Source of the DNA: Polyangiaceae bacterium
Lineage (GTDB): Bacteria; Myxococcota_A; Polyangia; Polyangiales; Polyangiaceae
Reading direction: 5' to 3'
Assembly (NCBI GenBank): GCA_020846005.1
Contig: JADLEQ010000022.1
Coordinates: forward strand, 1 to 64,000
DNA: 64,000 nt
Of the stretch, positions 38,672 through 47,515 are shown one piece after another. Under the pieces are notes generated by a model that had not been told where the DNA came from, did no database searches, and saw only the letters and a program-made list of their open reading frames with translations. Numbering within the stretch: position 1 is the first letter of the stretch; each line of letters opens with the position of its first letter. The translations under genes were made by a program, and so were the position numbers.

Positions 38672-38832
38672 CGGATCCCGAGGATACACCGGTCACGCGG
38701 CTGCCGCAGCCGCGGAACGCCTCCGCCGCCCGTTTGACCGGCTCGCGCCCGCCGGGGTAGGCTCCCCGCGCATATCGAACCGGGATGCTGCGTGGCGACC
38801 ACGCTCACCCCGGAGTCCTGAGGAGCAGCCCC

Positions 38833-39258
38833 ATGCGAACCGCCATCGTCGGCCTCTTTACAGCCATCGTCGTCCCGCTCCTGCTGGTGGGCGCGTGCAA
38901 GAAGAAGGACGAGGCGCCTCCTCCGCAGCAGCCCGGTGCGTACGGGCAGCCGGGCTACGGCGGCCAGCCAGGCTATGGCGGCCAGCCGGGCTACGGCGGC
39001 CAGCCGGGCTACGGCACCGCGCCGCCGCCGGCCACTGCGCCGCCGCCCGCGACCACGGGCGGGCCGACCGCCGGCGGCGGCTTCCCGTGCCAGAGCGACG
39101 CGACCTGCCTCACGCACCGCTGTAACCTCGCCGTGGGCCGCTGCGCGTGGCCTTGCCAGAGCAACAACGACTGCGCCCCCGGCAACCAGTGCGTGCCGGG
39201 GGTCGGCCAGTGCCTGCCACCCGTAGGCGCACCGGCACCCACCACCACCGGCCCCTGA
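38833..39258 (+). CDS. Small Cys-rich lipoprotein with QPGYGG repeats
   Basis: A 141-residue predicted lipoprotein with GAGGAGC about 8 nt before ATG 38833. The signal peptide (IVGLFTAIVVPLLL) ends in lipobox VGAC (Cys22), followed by a lysine patch CKKKDE. Residues 38-62 are four QPGYGG-type repeats. A Pro/Ala/Thr linker precedes a C-terminal domain with eight cysteines (FPCQSDATCLTHRCNLAVGRC, WPCQSNNDCAPGNQC, VGQC) like small disulfide-rich modules of myxobacterial surface proteins. Function is unknown. The next gene starts 1 bp after its stop. Confidence 0.85.
   Translation: MRTAIVGLFTAIVVPLLLVGACKKKDEAPPPQQPGAYGQPGYGGQPGYGGQPGYGGQPGYGTAPPPATAPPPATTGGPTAGGGFPCQSDATCLTHRCNLAVGRCAWPCQSNNDCAPGNQCVPGVGQCLPPVGAPAPTTTGP
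38947..39018. repeat. Four tandem 18-bp units encoding QPGYGG
   Basis: CAGCCGGGCTACGGCGGC is repeated four times (38947-39018) with a few silent changes in the second copy and a change at the end of the fourth. The 18-bp length preserves the reading frame, so the number of QPGYGG units can vary without disrupting the lipoprotein. Confidence 0.92.
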
Positions 39259-39259
39259 C

Positions 39260-39616
39260 GTGCCGAACGAGAGTGAGCACGAGTACCTCGCCCGCGCGCT
39301 GCCCGAGCTCCAGGCCCTCCTCGAGTCGCTAGACGCCCTCGAGGACGTACCGCTCGAGGTCGAGCTGGCCAACGACATCCTCGAGATCGGCTTCGAGGAC
39401 GGCTCCAAGTACGTCGTGAACTCCCACCGGGCGGCGCGCCAGCTCTGGATGGCGGCGGAGCGCTCCGCGTGGCACTTCGAGTGGGATCCGTCGCGCGGCC
39501 GGTGGACCGCGACGAAGACGGGCGACGAGCTGTGGGAGACTCTGGCGCAGGTGCTGGGGCGCAAGCTCGGGCGCGACGTCGGGTTGGCCCGCGGCGCCGG
39601 GCCCGCGATCGACTGA
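39260..39616 (+). CDS. cyaY: Frataxin-like iron donor protein CyaY
   Basis: A 118-residue protein of the frataxin family, which supplies or regulates iron for Fe-S cluster assembly. It aligns well by eye with E. coli CyaY: an acidic first helix with EYLARALPELQALLESLDA, LEVELANDILEIGFEDGSKY, VVNSHRAARQLWMAAERSAWHF, RWTATKTGDELWETLAQVL. Acidic residues of the first helix and the conserved Trp residues are present. The start is GTG 39260, 1 bp after the upstream lipoprotein stop. No isc or suf genes lie nearby. Confidence 0.88.
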   Translation: MPNESEHEYLARALPELQALLESLDALEDVPLEVELANDILEIGFEDGSKYVVNSHRAARQLWMAAERSAWHFEWDPSRGRWTATKTGDELWETLAQVLGRKLGRDVGLARGAGPAID

Positions 39617-39645
39617 CCGGCCGCGACGAAAGGGGTACCGGGGAG

Positions 39646-40608
39646 ATGTATATCGTCACGATCAACCGGCTCGGCGCCACGGCCGAGCGCGCCGCCACGC
39701 TCCTCTCGGCGGCGATCCCGGAGACGGAGTGGGAGGTGCAGTGTCGGCTCCGCGGGAAGCCGCCGTGGGTCGTCCTGGCGACGGGAGATCGCGAGCGCGC
39801 CCTGCGCGTCCTCGGAGCCCTCCGCGAGGGAGGCCACTCCGCGGTCGCATGCGACTCGCGCGCCGTCCGATCGTCGACCGACCTGGCCTCGCTCCGGACC
39901 TTCCACTTCCGTCGCGACGGCGTCGCGGGCCACTCTCCGGCAGGCGACGACCTCGAGCTGCCCTACGCCGACGTGCTCGCGATCGTGCGTGCGCGCGCGA
40001 ACGGCGAGGTCGCCTACGTCTTCCGCGTCTCGGGCGCGCCGCCGTGGATCCTCCGCGAGCGGGGCACGTCGTACGCCGGGCTCGGGGCGACCGCGCCAGC
40101 GGAGCCGCACGCCGCCTACCTGGAGACGCTCCGCAGGCTGCGCATCGCGAGCGGTGGCCCCCCCTGCGACGACCGCCTCGTCCACGCGGATCTCGCCCCG
40201 GTCCTGGCGTACCTCACGCGCGGGCAGGCCGCCGCCGCCTTCGAGGCCACCGGAGCCCCCCGCGAGCGCCTCTCGTCGGCGCCGGGCGGCCTCCGCGCGA
40301 GATCGGTGCACCCGTCCGCGCCGCCGCCCGGGCACCTCCCGCCCGGTGCGGCGCTCGGCGCGCCGCGCCTCCCGGCCTTCGAGGGGCTCGACGCGACCCC
40401 CGCGCCACCCTGGAGCCGCCCGAGCGACTCCGTGCTGCCGCCCGGCAACCCCTGGCGTCGGAGCGAGCTCCCCGGCTCCTTCGCGCCGCTCCCGCTGGAG
40501 AATCAGACGCTCATCCCCGCGAGCACCCCGCCGGAGGACGTGACCCGACAGGCGGTCGACGTGCTCGCGCACCTCGTCGCGCTCGGGCTCGCGCGCCAGC
40601 AGCTCTAG
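39646..40608 (+). CDS. Unknown protein downstream of cyaY
   Basis: A 320-residue protein with GGGGAG immediately upstream of ATG 39646. The N-terminal 75 residues (MYIVTINRLGATAERAATLL, PPWVVLATGDRERALRVLGA) look like a small alpha/beta domain; a middle segment has YADVLAIVRARANGEVAYVF. The C-terminal third is Pro/Ala/Ser-rich linker ending in a helix (PPEDVTRQAVDVLAHLVALG). No membrane segment or catalytic motif is seen and I do not recognise the family. It is 29 bp after cyaY and converges with ileS. Confidence 0.75.
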   Translation: MYIVTINRLGATAERAATLLSAAIPETEWEVQCRLRGKPPWVVLATGDRERALRVLGALREGGHSAVACDSRAVRSSTDLASLRTFHFRRDGVAGHSPAGDDLELPYADVLAIVRARANGEVAYVFRVSGAPPWILRERGTSYAGLGATAPAEPHAAYLETLRRLRIASGGPPCDDRLVHADLAPVLAYLTRGQAAAAFEATGAPRERLSSAPGGLRARSVHPSAPPPGHLPPGAALGAPRLPAFEGLDATPAPPWSRPSDSVLPPGNPWRRSELPGSFAPLPLENQTLIPASTPPEDVTRQAVDVLAHLVALGLARQQL

Positions 40609-40612
40609 CGGC

Positions 40613-43600
40613 TCAGGCTCGCTCGACGCCGACCACGCACCGCTCCCCGGAGAGCTCCTCGCCCTCGCCCTCCGCGAGCTCGCGGGTGCGCACCTCGACG
40701 GCGAGGCACTCCTCGCGCAGCGCACCCTCCCCGGCGCGCGCCACGCGCAGGAGCCGCTCGGACCCGCCGAGGGTGAGCACGATCCGATCGGTGAATTCCA
40801 GGCCGGCGTCCTTGCGCGCCGCCTGCACGCGGCTCGCCAGCTCACGGAAGAGCCCCTCGTCGAGGAGCGCCTGCGTCAACGTGGTGTGCAGCACGACGAC
40901 TCCCACGCCGCCCGTCTCCGCGGCGAACCCGGCCTCCGCGGTCACCTGGACGTCCACGTCGGCGCGCTCGAGCTCGACGACCTCGCCGCCGAGATCCAGT
41001 GCGATGCGACCGCGCGCCTGCAGCTCCGCGTGGACCGCGCCCGCATCGGCGCGCTCGAGCGCGCTCTTGGCGGCCTGCACCTGCTTGCCGAGCCGCGGGC
41101 CGAGCGCGCGAAAGTTCACCTTCAGCTTGAACCCCACCGCTCCCGACTCGTGGCGCCCCGCCATGAGTCGCACCTCGTGGACGTTGAGCTCCTCGGCGAC
41201 GAGCGCCTCGTGCCCCTGCAGGCGCTCCAGCGCGACGCCGGCGTTCAGCACTACGTCAGCGCGCGCGAGCGGCTGCCGCACGCGGAGCTTCTCGCGCGTC
41301 CGCACCGCGAGCCCGAGGCTCACTACCTCGCGGACCGCCCGCATGTCGGCGGCGAGGGACTCATCGATGGCGGCGGCGTCCGGTGAGGGGTAGTCCTCCA
41401 AGTGGACGCTCGCCCGAGCACCGGCGACGCCGGGCCGGCGGACAAGGCTCTGATACAGCTCCTCGGCGAAGAACGGCACGAACGGCGCCGCGAGCTTCGC
41501 CAGGGTGACGAGCGCCTCGTGCAGGGTCGCGAGCGCGTCCAGCTTGTCCGGCGGCATGCCGGGCCCCCAGAAGCGCGCGCGGCTCCGGCGAACCCACCAG
41601 TTGGAGAGCGACTCCACGAGGTCGAGGAGGCGGAGCGCCGCGTCGTGGACGAGCCAGGCGTCCAGCGCTGCCCGCACGTCTCGGGTGGTCAGGGCCACCT
41701 CGCCGAGCAGCCACCGATCGAGCAGCGCACGCTCGGCCCGCGGGCGGCCCTGGTGCTCGGGCGCGCTGGGGGACCAGCTGTCGATGTTCGCGTAGATGAC
41801 GAAGAACGAGTACACGTTCCGCAGCTTCACGAGGAAGTCCTTCTGGAGCGTGCGCACGTTGCCGAGCGAGTGCCGCGTGTTGCTCCACGGCGGGCTCGAC
41901 GCATAGAAGAACCAGCGGAAGGCGTCCGCGCCGGGCGCCGGCGTCGACTCGTCCTCGAGCCACACCCGGGCGGCCGCGTCCAGGCGCGGCACCTCGACGG
42001 GGCGCACCTCGAGCCCGGCCGCCGCCGGCACCGCCCCGAGCGCCTCGCGATCCGAAGGGGCGAGGAGCGCGACGCGACGCGGGAGGCGCTTGTCGCCCCG
42101 CACGGTGAGGGCGAGGCGCGCGCCGTTCGCGCCAGTGACGGTGAGCGCCGCGCCGTCCGCCACGTCCATGCCCTCGAGATCCTCGCGCGCGATCCGCACG
42201 CTCCCGGCCTCCGCCGTGACGTTCGGTGCCTCGGACACCACCGCGAACTCCATGCGCACCCGATCGAGGATCAACTCCGGGGGGGTGTAGTTGCCGCGGC
42301 TCTTGCTCTCCTTCTTCCCCTCCTTGTCACCGACGTGCCCGAGCACGATGCACGTCCGGTAGGGGTGGGGCAGCGGGCGCACCGGCTCGAGCCCGACCTC
42401 GCGCTGCGTCTCCTCGTCGAAGACCAGGCTCGAGATCATGAGGAGCGAGTAGAACCACCCGCGCGTCTGGTCGATCGCCTCGCTGATGAAGTCCGCGGGG
42501 AACGCGTCCCGGAAGCGCTCGACGGAGCCCGCGCGGTGCGGGAAGCCCCACTGCGCGAACGGCATGCACCCGGAGTCGAACCAGCAATCGATGACCTCCG
42601 GGACGCGGCGCATGGTGCCCCCGCACCGCTCGCACGGCAGCGTGACCTCGTCGATCCAGGGCTTGTGCACGCGCAGATGATCGCTCAGCGTTGGATCGGC
42701 GGCCTTGTCGCGGCGCCACTTGGCGAAGGCGTCGGGGTTTCGCCGCTCGAGCTCCGCGACGGAGCTCGGCGCGATCTCGTGCCCGCAGCCCTCCGCGGTC
42801 GACCCGTCGCCGCGGCACTGCCAGATGTTGAGCGGCGTGCCCCAGAAGCGTTCCCGCGACAGCGCCCAGTCGACGTTGTTGGCGAGGAAGTCGCCGAACC
42901 GGCCGTCCCGGATGTGCTCCGGCAGCCACTGCACGACCTGGTTGTTCTCTCGCGCTCGATCGATCCTGGCGGTCGTCCGGATGAACCACGCCGGGCGCGC
43001 CATCTGGAGGAGCGGATCCTCGTCTGCCCGCCAGCAGAACGGGTAGTCGTGACGGTACGTCTCCTCGTGGACGAGGAGCCCGCGCTCGGAGAGATCGCGG
43101 AGGATCTCGCGGTCGCACGCCTTGACGTTGCGTCCCGCCCAGCGGGGCCCCACCTCGTCGCGGAACGTGCCGTCCGGGTGCACCGCCCCAAAGAGCACGG
43201 GGGCCTCCGCGCCGGCGTCGTAGCGGCTCCACTGGCGGAGGTGCGCCTGATGATCGTCCTCGCCGAACGCGGGCGCGACGTGCACGATGCCGGTGCCCGT
43301 GTCGAGGGTGACGAAGTCCTCGACGATCACGCGCCAAAACAGCGGCGCCTCTCCCCCGCCCCGCAGCGGCCGCGTGGCGGCCCAGTGCTCGCGGGTGAAG
43401 GCGTCGTACGGGGGCCGGTACCGCGCGCCGGCGAGCGCCTCGGCGCGGAGCGTCCGCTCGACCTCGAGCGGACGCCCGAGCTTCGCCTCGAGCGCCTCAC
43501 GCAGCGGCGCGGCGACGATCAGGCGCTGGCCCTCCGGCGGCCGCGACGGGGCTTCGCCGCCCGGAGCCACCCCGACTCGCGCGACGACGTAGTCCGTACC

Positions 43601-44341
43601 CGGCCGCACTGCGGCGTAGGCGTTCGACGGCAGCGTCCACGGCGTCGTCGTCCACACCACGAGGGCCGTGCCCGGGTCGTCCACCAGGGGAAACGCGACG
43701 AACGCGCTCGGATCGTCCACCTTCTTGTAGCCGAGCCCGACCTCGGCGCTCGAGAGCGCCGTGCCGCCCTGCGGCCACCACCAAACGACCTTGTGCCCGC
43801 GGTACAGGAGCCCCTGCTGGAACAGCCGCGAGAGTGCCCACCAGACGCTCTCGACGTAGCTCTCGTGGTAGGTGACGTAAGCGTCCTCCAGGCTCACCCA
43901 GAAGGCGATGCGCTCCGTCAGCCGCTCCCAGGCGTCCGTGTAGCGGAAGACGCTCTCGATGCAGCGCCGGACGAACGGCTCGACGCCGTGCTCGACGATC
44001 GCGGCCTTGCCGTGGATGCGGAGCTCCTTCTCGACCTCGACCTCGACCGGGAGGCCGTGGGTGTCCCATCCCCCCTTCCGCAGCACCCGGTACCCGCACA
44101 TCGCCTTGTAGCGGGGGAAGAGGTCCTTCATCACCCGGGTGAGCACGTGGCCGTTGTGGGGCGTCCCGTTCGCGGTCGGCGGGCCCTCGTAGAAGACGAA
44201 GTGCGGCGCGTCGGGGCCGCGCGCGGCCATCGCCTGCTCGAAGATGCCGTCGCGCCGCCACCCCTCGAGGATCGCCCGCTCGTAACGAGGGAAATCCAGC
44301 TCCTGCGGGACGGGGTCGAAGGACGGGGCGCGCGAGCTCAT
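40613..44341 (-). CDS. ileS: Isoleucine-tRNA ligase, type II with insertion
   Basis: A 1242-residue class I aminoacyl-tRNA synthetase that charges tRNA-Ile. The HIGH-type motif is HNGH in GTPHNGHVLTRVMKDLFPRY, and WWWPQGGTALSSAEVGLGYK and TTTPWTLPSNAYAAV mark the editing-domain surroundings. The KMSKS-type motif reads KESKS (residues 676-680) in KKESKSRGNYTPPELI. Sequence style is that of type II (eukaryote/archaea-like) IleRS. Between ELILDRVR and GADAFRWFFYASSPPWSNTR about 105 extra residues are inserted (see separate finding), which helps explain the large size. The anticodon-binding region follows. The start is ATG 44341; it lies 88 bp after the deacetylase gene on the same strand. Confidence 0.96.
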   Translation of the reverse strand: MSSRAPSFDPVPQELDFPRYERAILEGWRRDGIFEQAMAARGPDAPHFVFYEGPPTANGTPHNGHVLTRVMKDLFPRYKAMCGYRVLRKGGWDTHGLPVEVEVEKELRIHGKAAIVEHGVEPFVRRCIESVFRYTDAWERLTERIAFWVSLEDAYVTYHESYVESVWWALSRLFQQGLLYRGHKVVWWWPQGGTALSSAEVGLGYKKVDDPSAFVAFPLVDDPGTALVVWTTTPWTLPSNAYAAVRPGTDYVVARVGVAPGGEAPSRPPEGQRLIVAAPLREALEAKLGRPLEVERTLRAEALAGARYRPPYDAFTREHWAATRPLRGGGEAPLFWRVIVEDFVTLDTGTGIVHVAPAFGEDDHQAHLRQWSRYDAGAEAPVLFGAVHPDGTFRDEVGPRWAGRNVKACDREILRDLSERGLLVHEETYRHDYPFCWRADEDPLLQMARPAWFIRTTARIDRARENNQVVQWLPEHIRDGRFGDFLANNVDWALSRERFWGTPLNIWQCRGDGSTAEGCGHEIAPSSVAELERRNPDAFAKWRRDKAADPTLSDHLRVHKPWIDEVTLPCERCGGTMRRVPEVIDCWFDSGCMPFAQWGFPHRAGSVERFRDAFPADFISEAIDQTRGWFYSLLMISSLVFDEETQREVGLEPVRPLPHPYRTCIVLGHVGDKEGKKESKSRGNYTPPELILDRVRMEFAVVSEAPNVTAEAGSVRIAREDLEGMDVADGAALTVTGANGARLALTVRGDKRLPRRVALLAPSDREALGAVPAAAGLEVRPVEVPRLDAAARVWLEDESTPAPGADAFRWFFYASSPPWSNTRHSLGNVRTLQKDFLVKLRNVYSFFVIYANIDSWSPSAPEHQGRPRAERALLDRWLLGEVALTTRDVRAALDAWLVHDAALRLLDLVESLSNWWVRRSRARFWGPGMPPDKLDALATLHEALVTLAKLAAPFVPFFAEELYQSLVRRPGVAGARASVHLEDYPSPDAAAIDESLAADMRAVREVVSLGLAVRTREKLRVRQPLARADVVLNAGVALERLQGHEALVAEELNVHEVRLMAGRHESGAVGFKLKVNFRALGPRLGKQVQAAKSALERADAGAVHAELQARGRIALDLGGEVVELERADVDVQVTAEAGFAAETGGVGVVVLHTTLTQALLDEGLFRELASRVQAARKDAGLEFTDRIVLTLGGSERLLRVARAGEGALREECLAVEVRTRELAEGEGEELSGERCVVGVERA

Positions 44342-44429
44342 GACGGCCCGGGCCCATAGCACCGCGCCGGGCGCCGCGTCACCGCCCGGGCCACGCGCCC
44401 GGGCGCGGTGGGCCGGCGCCCGCCGGAGC

Positions 44430-45353
44430 TCAGGCGTAGCGCGCGGCGACCTCGTCGAGCCGACAGAACGCGTGGCCTCCGGCGCTGAGCCGCTCGAGCG
44501 CCGCCGCGAGCGCCTCGCGCTTCCGCCGCCAGGGGACGCGCACGTCGGGCTGGTGTGGCGCGAGCGCGCCGAGGCCGTCGCCAGCGTCGAGCAGATCGAT
44601 GCCGTGGAGCTCGAGGTTGACGAACGGCTCGCCGACGACCCCCTCCGCAAGGCGGACGGCCCCTCGCGGGCCGGCGAGCGTGAGCGCCGTCCCTATGAAC
44701 GGGAGCCGCAGCCGGCGGGTGACCTGGATGGGGAGCTCGAGCAGCCCGTGCCCGGTGCGGTGGTACGGGCGGCCGACGCGGTACGGCCGCACGGGCGCGG
44801 ACAGTACGCGCGGCGTGTCCAGGATCGACCGCGACCGCCGCCCCCCGAGGCGCTGCAGCCCCATCGCGGCCGCCTTCGCTCCCCAGTAGACCGGGCACGG
44901 GAAGACGGAGGAGTCCCACCGCACCTCGTGCTCGCGGAGCAGCGTCAGCACCTCGTCCGTGATCGTGTAGCCCGGCGCGCGGAACCCCGTGGGGCGGACG
45001 CCCGTCGCGCCCTCGAGCACCGTGATCCCGCTGGCGATCTGCCGGCGGATCTCCGAGCGACCGAGGCGGACGAGATCGTAGCGGTGGTCCAACGAGTGGT
45101 TCTCGAGCGCGTGGCCACGCGCCGCGAGCCGGCGGAGGCGCTCGGCGTTCCCGGGCCGCGCGAGATCCGCGCCGACGACGAACAGCGTCAGCGGCACGCC
45201 ATGCGCCTGCGCGAGGTCCTCGAGGCGTGCGAGCGCCATGTCGTACACGAGCCCCTGCGCGCGCGTGTCCGGCGGGGGCAGGCCGTGAATCGCGTGATAC
45301 GCTGGGATCTCGTCGAGGTCGACGGAGACGGCGGCGAGGAGCGGGCGGACCAC
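44430..45353 (-). CDS. Polysaccharide deacetylase family protein
   Basis: A 307-residue NodB-like deacetylase without a signal peptide, starting at GTG 45353. Motifs of the family are visible: VSVDLDE (catalytic Asp), ALENHSLDHRYDL (metal His pair, HxxxH), TGFRAPGYTITDE (RxPxG-like loop) and LELHGIDLLD (terminal LHG motif). Such enzymes remove acetyl or formyl groups from cell-wall or exported glycans, or related substrates. Codons and spacing suggest it is downstream of the cheR-like gene (58 bp). Confidence 0.88.
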   Translation of the reverse strand: MVRPLLAAVSVDLDEIPAYHAIHGLPPPDTRAQGLVYDMALARLEDLAQAHGVPLTLFVVGADLARPGNAERLRRLAARGHALENHSLDHRYDLVRLGRSEIRRQIASGITVLEGATGVRPTGFRAPGYTITDEVLTLLREHEVRWDSSVFPCPVYWGAKAAAMGLQRLGGRRSRSILDTPRVLSAPVRPYRVGRPYHRTGHGLLELPIQVTRRLRLPFIGTALTLAGPRGAVRLAEGVVGEPFVNLELHGIDLLDAGDGLGALAPHQPDVRVPWRRKREALAAALERLSAGGHAFCRLDEVAARYA

Positions 45354-45411
45354 GGCGGCATCCCCCCGCACACACGCGGCGGGGCTGCCGGACCGTACCA
45401 CGCGCGCGCGA

Positions 45412-46263
45412 TCAACCGAACACGACGACGCCAGGCGCGAGCTCGCGCGCCGCCAGGCCGAGCGCGCGGACCCGGGCCACCTCGCTCCGCGCGACGAGCA
45501 GCGCCCCGCCCGGCGCGAGCGCCGCGCCGAGCGCGCGGACGAGCGCCGCGCCCGCGTCGTCCCCGAAGTAGATGAGCACGTTCCGGCACACCACGAGATC
45601 CCACGCGCCGGGCGGCAGCCCCGAGGTCGCGTCGCGCTCCACGAACGCGACCGTGCGGCGCAGCGAGTCGACGACTCGCACGTGGTCGGCGGCGTCCGAC
45701 ACCAGGTATCGGGCACCGAGGTCGGCCGGCAGGTGCCGCGCCGCCTCCCGCGGGTACGTCCCGGCGCGCGCCACCGCCAGCGCCGGGCGGCTCCGATCGA
45801 GCGCGACGACGCGGGCGCCGCGACCACCGCAGGCCTCCTCGAGCACCATCGCGAGCGTCCACGCCTCCTCGCCCGTCGAGCAGCCCACGGAGAGAGCGCG
45901 CGCGCCGTCTCCACGGACGACGCCCGGGCGCCAGGCGGCGCGGAGGGCGTCCCAGGCGGGCGGGTCGCGGTAGAAGCAGGTCTCGCCGACGCGCAGCGAC
46001 TCGGCCAGCTCGGCGAGCGCGTCCCGATCTCGCTCCAGCCGCTCCCCCACCTCGACGGCGCCGCCCGCCGCGCCCGTCGCCAGGGCGTCCAGCGCACGGT
46101 CGAGGCGCTCGAGCATCCACGCCGGCGCTCCCCCCGCGCGCGCGCCGACGCCGTGGTGACGCTCGAGCAGCTCCAACGCGCGCCGCCGGAGCCGCTCCGC
46201 CGCCGCGGCGCCCGCCTCGGGGCCCGCCGACGCGCGCGCCGCAGGCCTACGACGAGCCGTCAG
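45412..46263 (-). CDS. CheR-type methyltransferase
   Basis: An S-adenosylmethionine-dependent methyltransferase of the CheR family that would methylate glutamates on chemoreceptors. The helical N-domain (LELLERHHGVGA, WMLERLDRALDAL, LAESLRVGETCFYRDP) precedes the Rossmann-like domain with ALSVGCSTGEEAWTLAMVLE (SAM site) and LVVCRNVLIYF. No ATG precedes the N-domain. The best-placed start is CTG 46263 in a CTGA overlap with the CheW-like stop (283 aa); a TTG at 46176 would give 254 aa, and a GTG at 46335 lies deep inside the upstream gene. No receptor or CheA gene is in the window. Confidence 0.82.
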   Translation of the reverse strand: MTARRRPAARASAGPEAGAAAAERLRRRALELLERHHGVGARAGGAPAWMLERLDRALDALATGAAGGAVEVGERLERDRDALAELAESLRVGETCFYRDPPAWDALRAAWRPGVVRGDGARALSVGCSTGEEAWTLAMVLEEACGGRGARVVALDRSRPALAVARAGTYPREAARHLPADLGARYLVSDAADHVRVVDSLRRTVAFVERDATSGLPPGAWDLVVCRNVLIYFGDDAGAALVRALGAALAPGGALLVARSEVARVRALGLAARELAPGVVVFG

Positions 46264-46766
46264 GGCTCCGTCGCTCCCGCCACCGCCTCGAGCGCGGGCG
46301 CGTCGAACAGCCGAGGCACGTCGAGGACGACGCACGGCGGCGGGTCGGGGATGACGCCCGCCGCGAGCGCCCGCAGCGACTCCGACACCGTGGTCGCGAG
46401 CGGCGCGAGGCCCGCCTCCGGGAGATCCCGCAGCCCGGCGAGCGCGCCGATGCGGAGCCCCGCGCGCCGCCGCCGCGGCCCGAGCTCCCGCACCACGACG
46501 ATGCGACCGCCGCGCCCAGACTCTGGCGCCGGCACGCCGAGCAGCAGCGCCAGATCGAGCACGGCGAGCACCTCCCCGCGCAGGCTGGTGACGCCGGCCA
46601 CCACCGGTGGCGCGTGGAAGACGCGAGTGACGGGACGATCCTCGCTCACCTCCTGCACGTACTCGATGGGCAGACCGTAGAGCCCTGCGCCGACGTGGAC
46701 CGCGATGCAGCGCGCGCGCGCGTCGAGCGCGCGCTGAGCACCTTCGGCGCCGACGCCAGCCGTCAC
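46260..46766 (-). CDS. CheW-like adaptor protein
   Basis: A 168-residue CheW-domain protein starting at GTG 46766. The pattern CIAVHVGAGLYGLPIEYVQEV, VAGVTSLRGEVLAVLDLALLLG and RIVVVRELGPR is that of CheW-type scaffolds that link receptors to CheA. A further C-terminal segment (VVLDVPRLFDAPALEAV) closes the fold. It lies directly upstream of the CheR-type gene, and together they look like part of an accessory chemosensory system whose receptors and kinase are encoded elsewhere. The adjacent thiE stop is 44 bp upstream. Confidence 0.87.
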   Translation of the reverse strand: MTAGVGAEGAQRALDARARCIAVHVGAGLYGLPIEYVQEVSEDRPVTRVFHAPPVVAGVTSLRGEVLAVLDLALLLGVPAPESGRGGRIVVVRELGPRRRRAGLRIGALAGLRDLPEAGLAPLATTVSESLRALAAGVIPDPPPCVVLDVPRLFDAPALEAVAGATEP

Positions 46767-46810
46767 GTCGAGGCCTGTAGCACGGCCCGGGCGCCAGCGC
46801 GCCGGCTCGC

Positions 46811-47515
46811 TCAGCTCTGGGGCTCGAGGCGGGGGTGCTCGCCGCGACTCAGCGGGCGATCGATGTCGAGCGCGCGCAGCAGCGCGCGCGGATGCCGGCC
46901 GTCGAGGACCGCGCCCAGGCACGCCACGCCGTGCGCGCCGGCCTCGAGGCACCTGGCCGCGCTCGTCTCGTCCACCCCGCCGAGCGCATAGAGCCGCCGA
47001 GTCGGCGCCACGCGCCGCAGCCCCGCGGCCGCGCGACGGAGACCCTCGATCCCGAGGGCCGGCGCGCCCTTCCGCGGCTCACACACCGGCGAGAGGACGA
47101 CCGCCTCGGCGTCGCGCACGCCCACGCGGTCGGGATCGTGGCACGCGCGCACTACGGCCACGCCGCCGACCAGGCGACGAGCGTCCTCCGTCGCGAAGGA
47201 TCGCTCGCCGAGGTGCACGGCGTCCGCGTCGAGGAGGCGCGCCAGGTCGAGGCGGTCGTTGACCGCGAGGAGCTGCCCCGAGCGGCGCGTGATCTCCCGG
47301 AGCTCCGCGCCGAGCGCCAGCCGCGCCCGCGCGTCGAGCGCGACGTCTCGGAGCTGGACGAGCACCGTCCCCTCCTGCGCCAGCGCGCACAGGCGCTCCA
47401 TGCGCTCGACGAGCAGCGGCGCCGGCGCGAGCCCGGTGTCCGTGATCGCCACGAGGCGAACCGTGCCGAGCGCGCGTCGGGCGGCGCCACCGCCAGCCGC
47501 GGTATCCCCCGTCAC
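46811..47515 (-). CDS. thiE: Thiamine phosphate synthase
   Basis: A 234-residue ThiE that joins HMP-PP and thiazole phosphate to thiamine monophosphate. Barrel motifs are visible: RLVAITDTG, GTVLVQLRDVALDAR, LLAVNDRLDLARLLDADAVH with LGERS, VVLSPVCEPRKGAPALG and LYALGGVDETSAARCLEAGA. The start GTG 47515 overlaps the stop of the upstream exported-protein gene (GTGA). thiG lies about 1.6 kb upstream on the same strand, separated by a transporter gene; no thiS-like gene is in between. Confidence 0.93.
   Translation of the reverse strand: MTGDTAAGGGAARRALGTVRLVAITDTGLAPAPLLVERMERLCALAQEGTVLVQLRDVALDARARLALGAELREITRRSGQLLAVNDRLDLARLLDADAVHLGERSFATEDARRLVGGVAVVRACHDPDRVGVRDAEAVVLSPVCEPRKGAPALGIEGLRRAAAGLRRVAPTRRLYALGGVDETSAARCLEAGAHGVACLGAVLDGRHPRALLRALDIDRPLSRGEHPRLEPQS

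Noticed and set aside
40886-41386. 166-residue frame on + inside ileS
   Set aside because: It lies entirely antisense to the well-conserved IleRS C-terminal region and has no start signal or motif.
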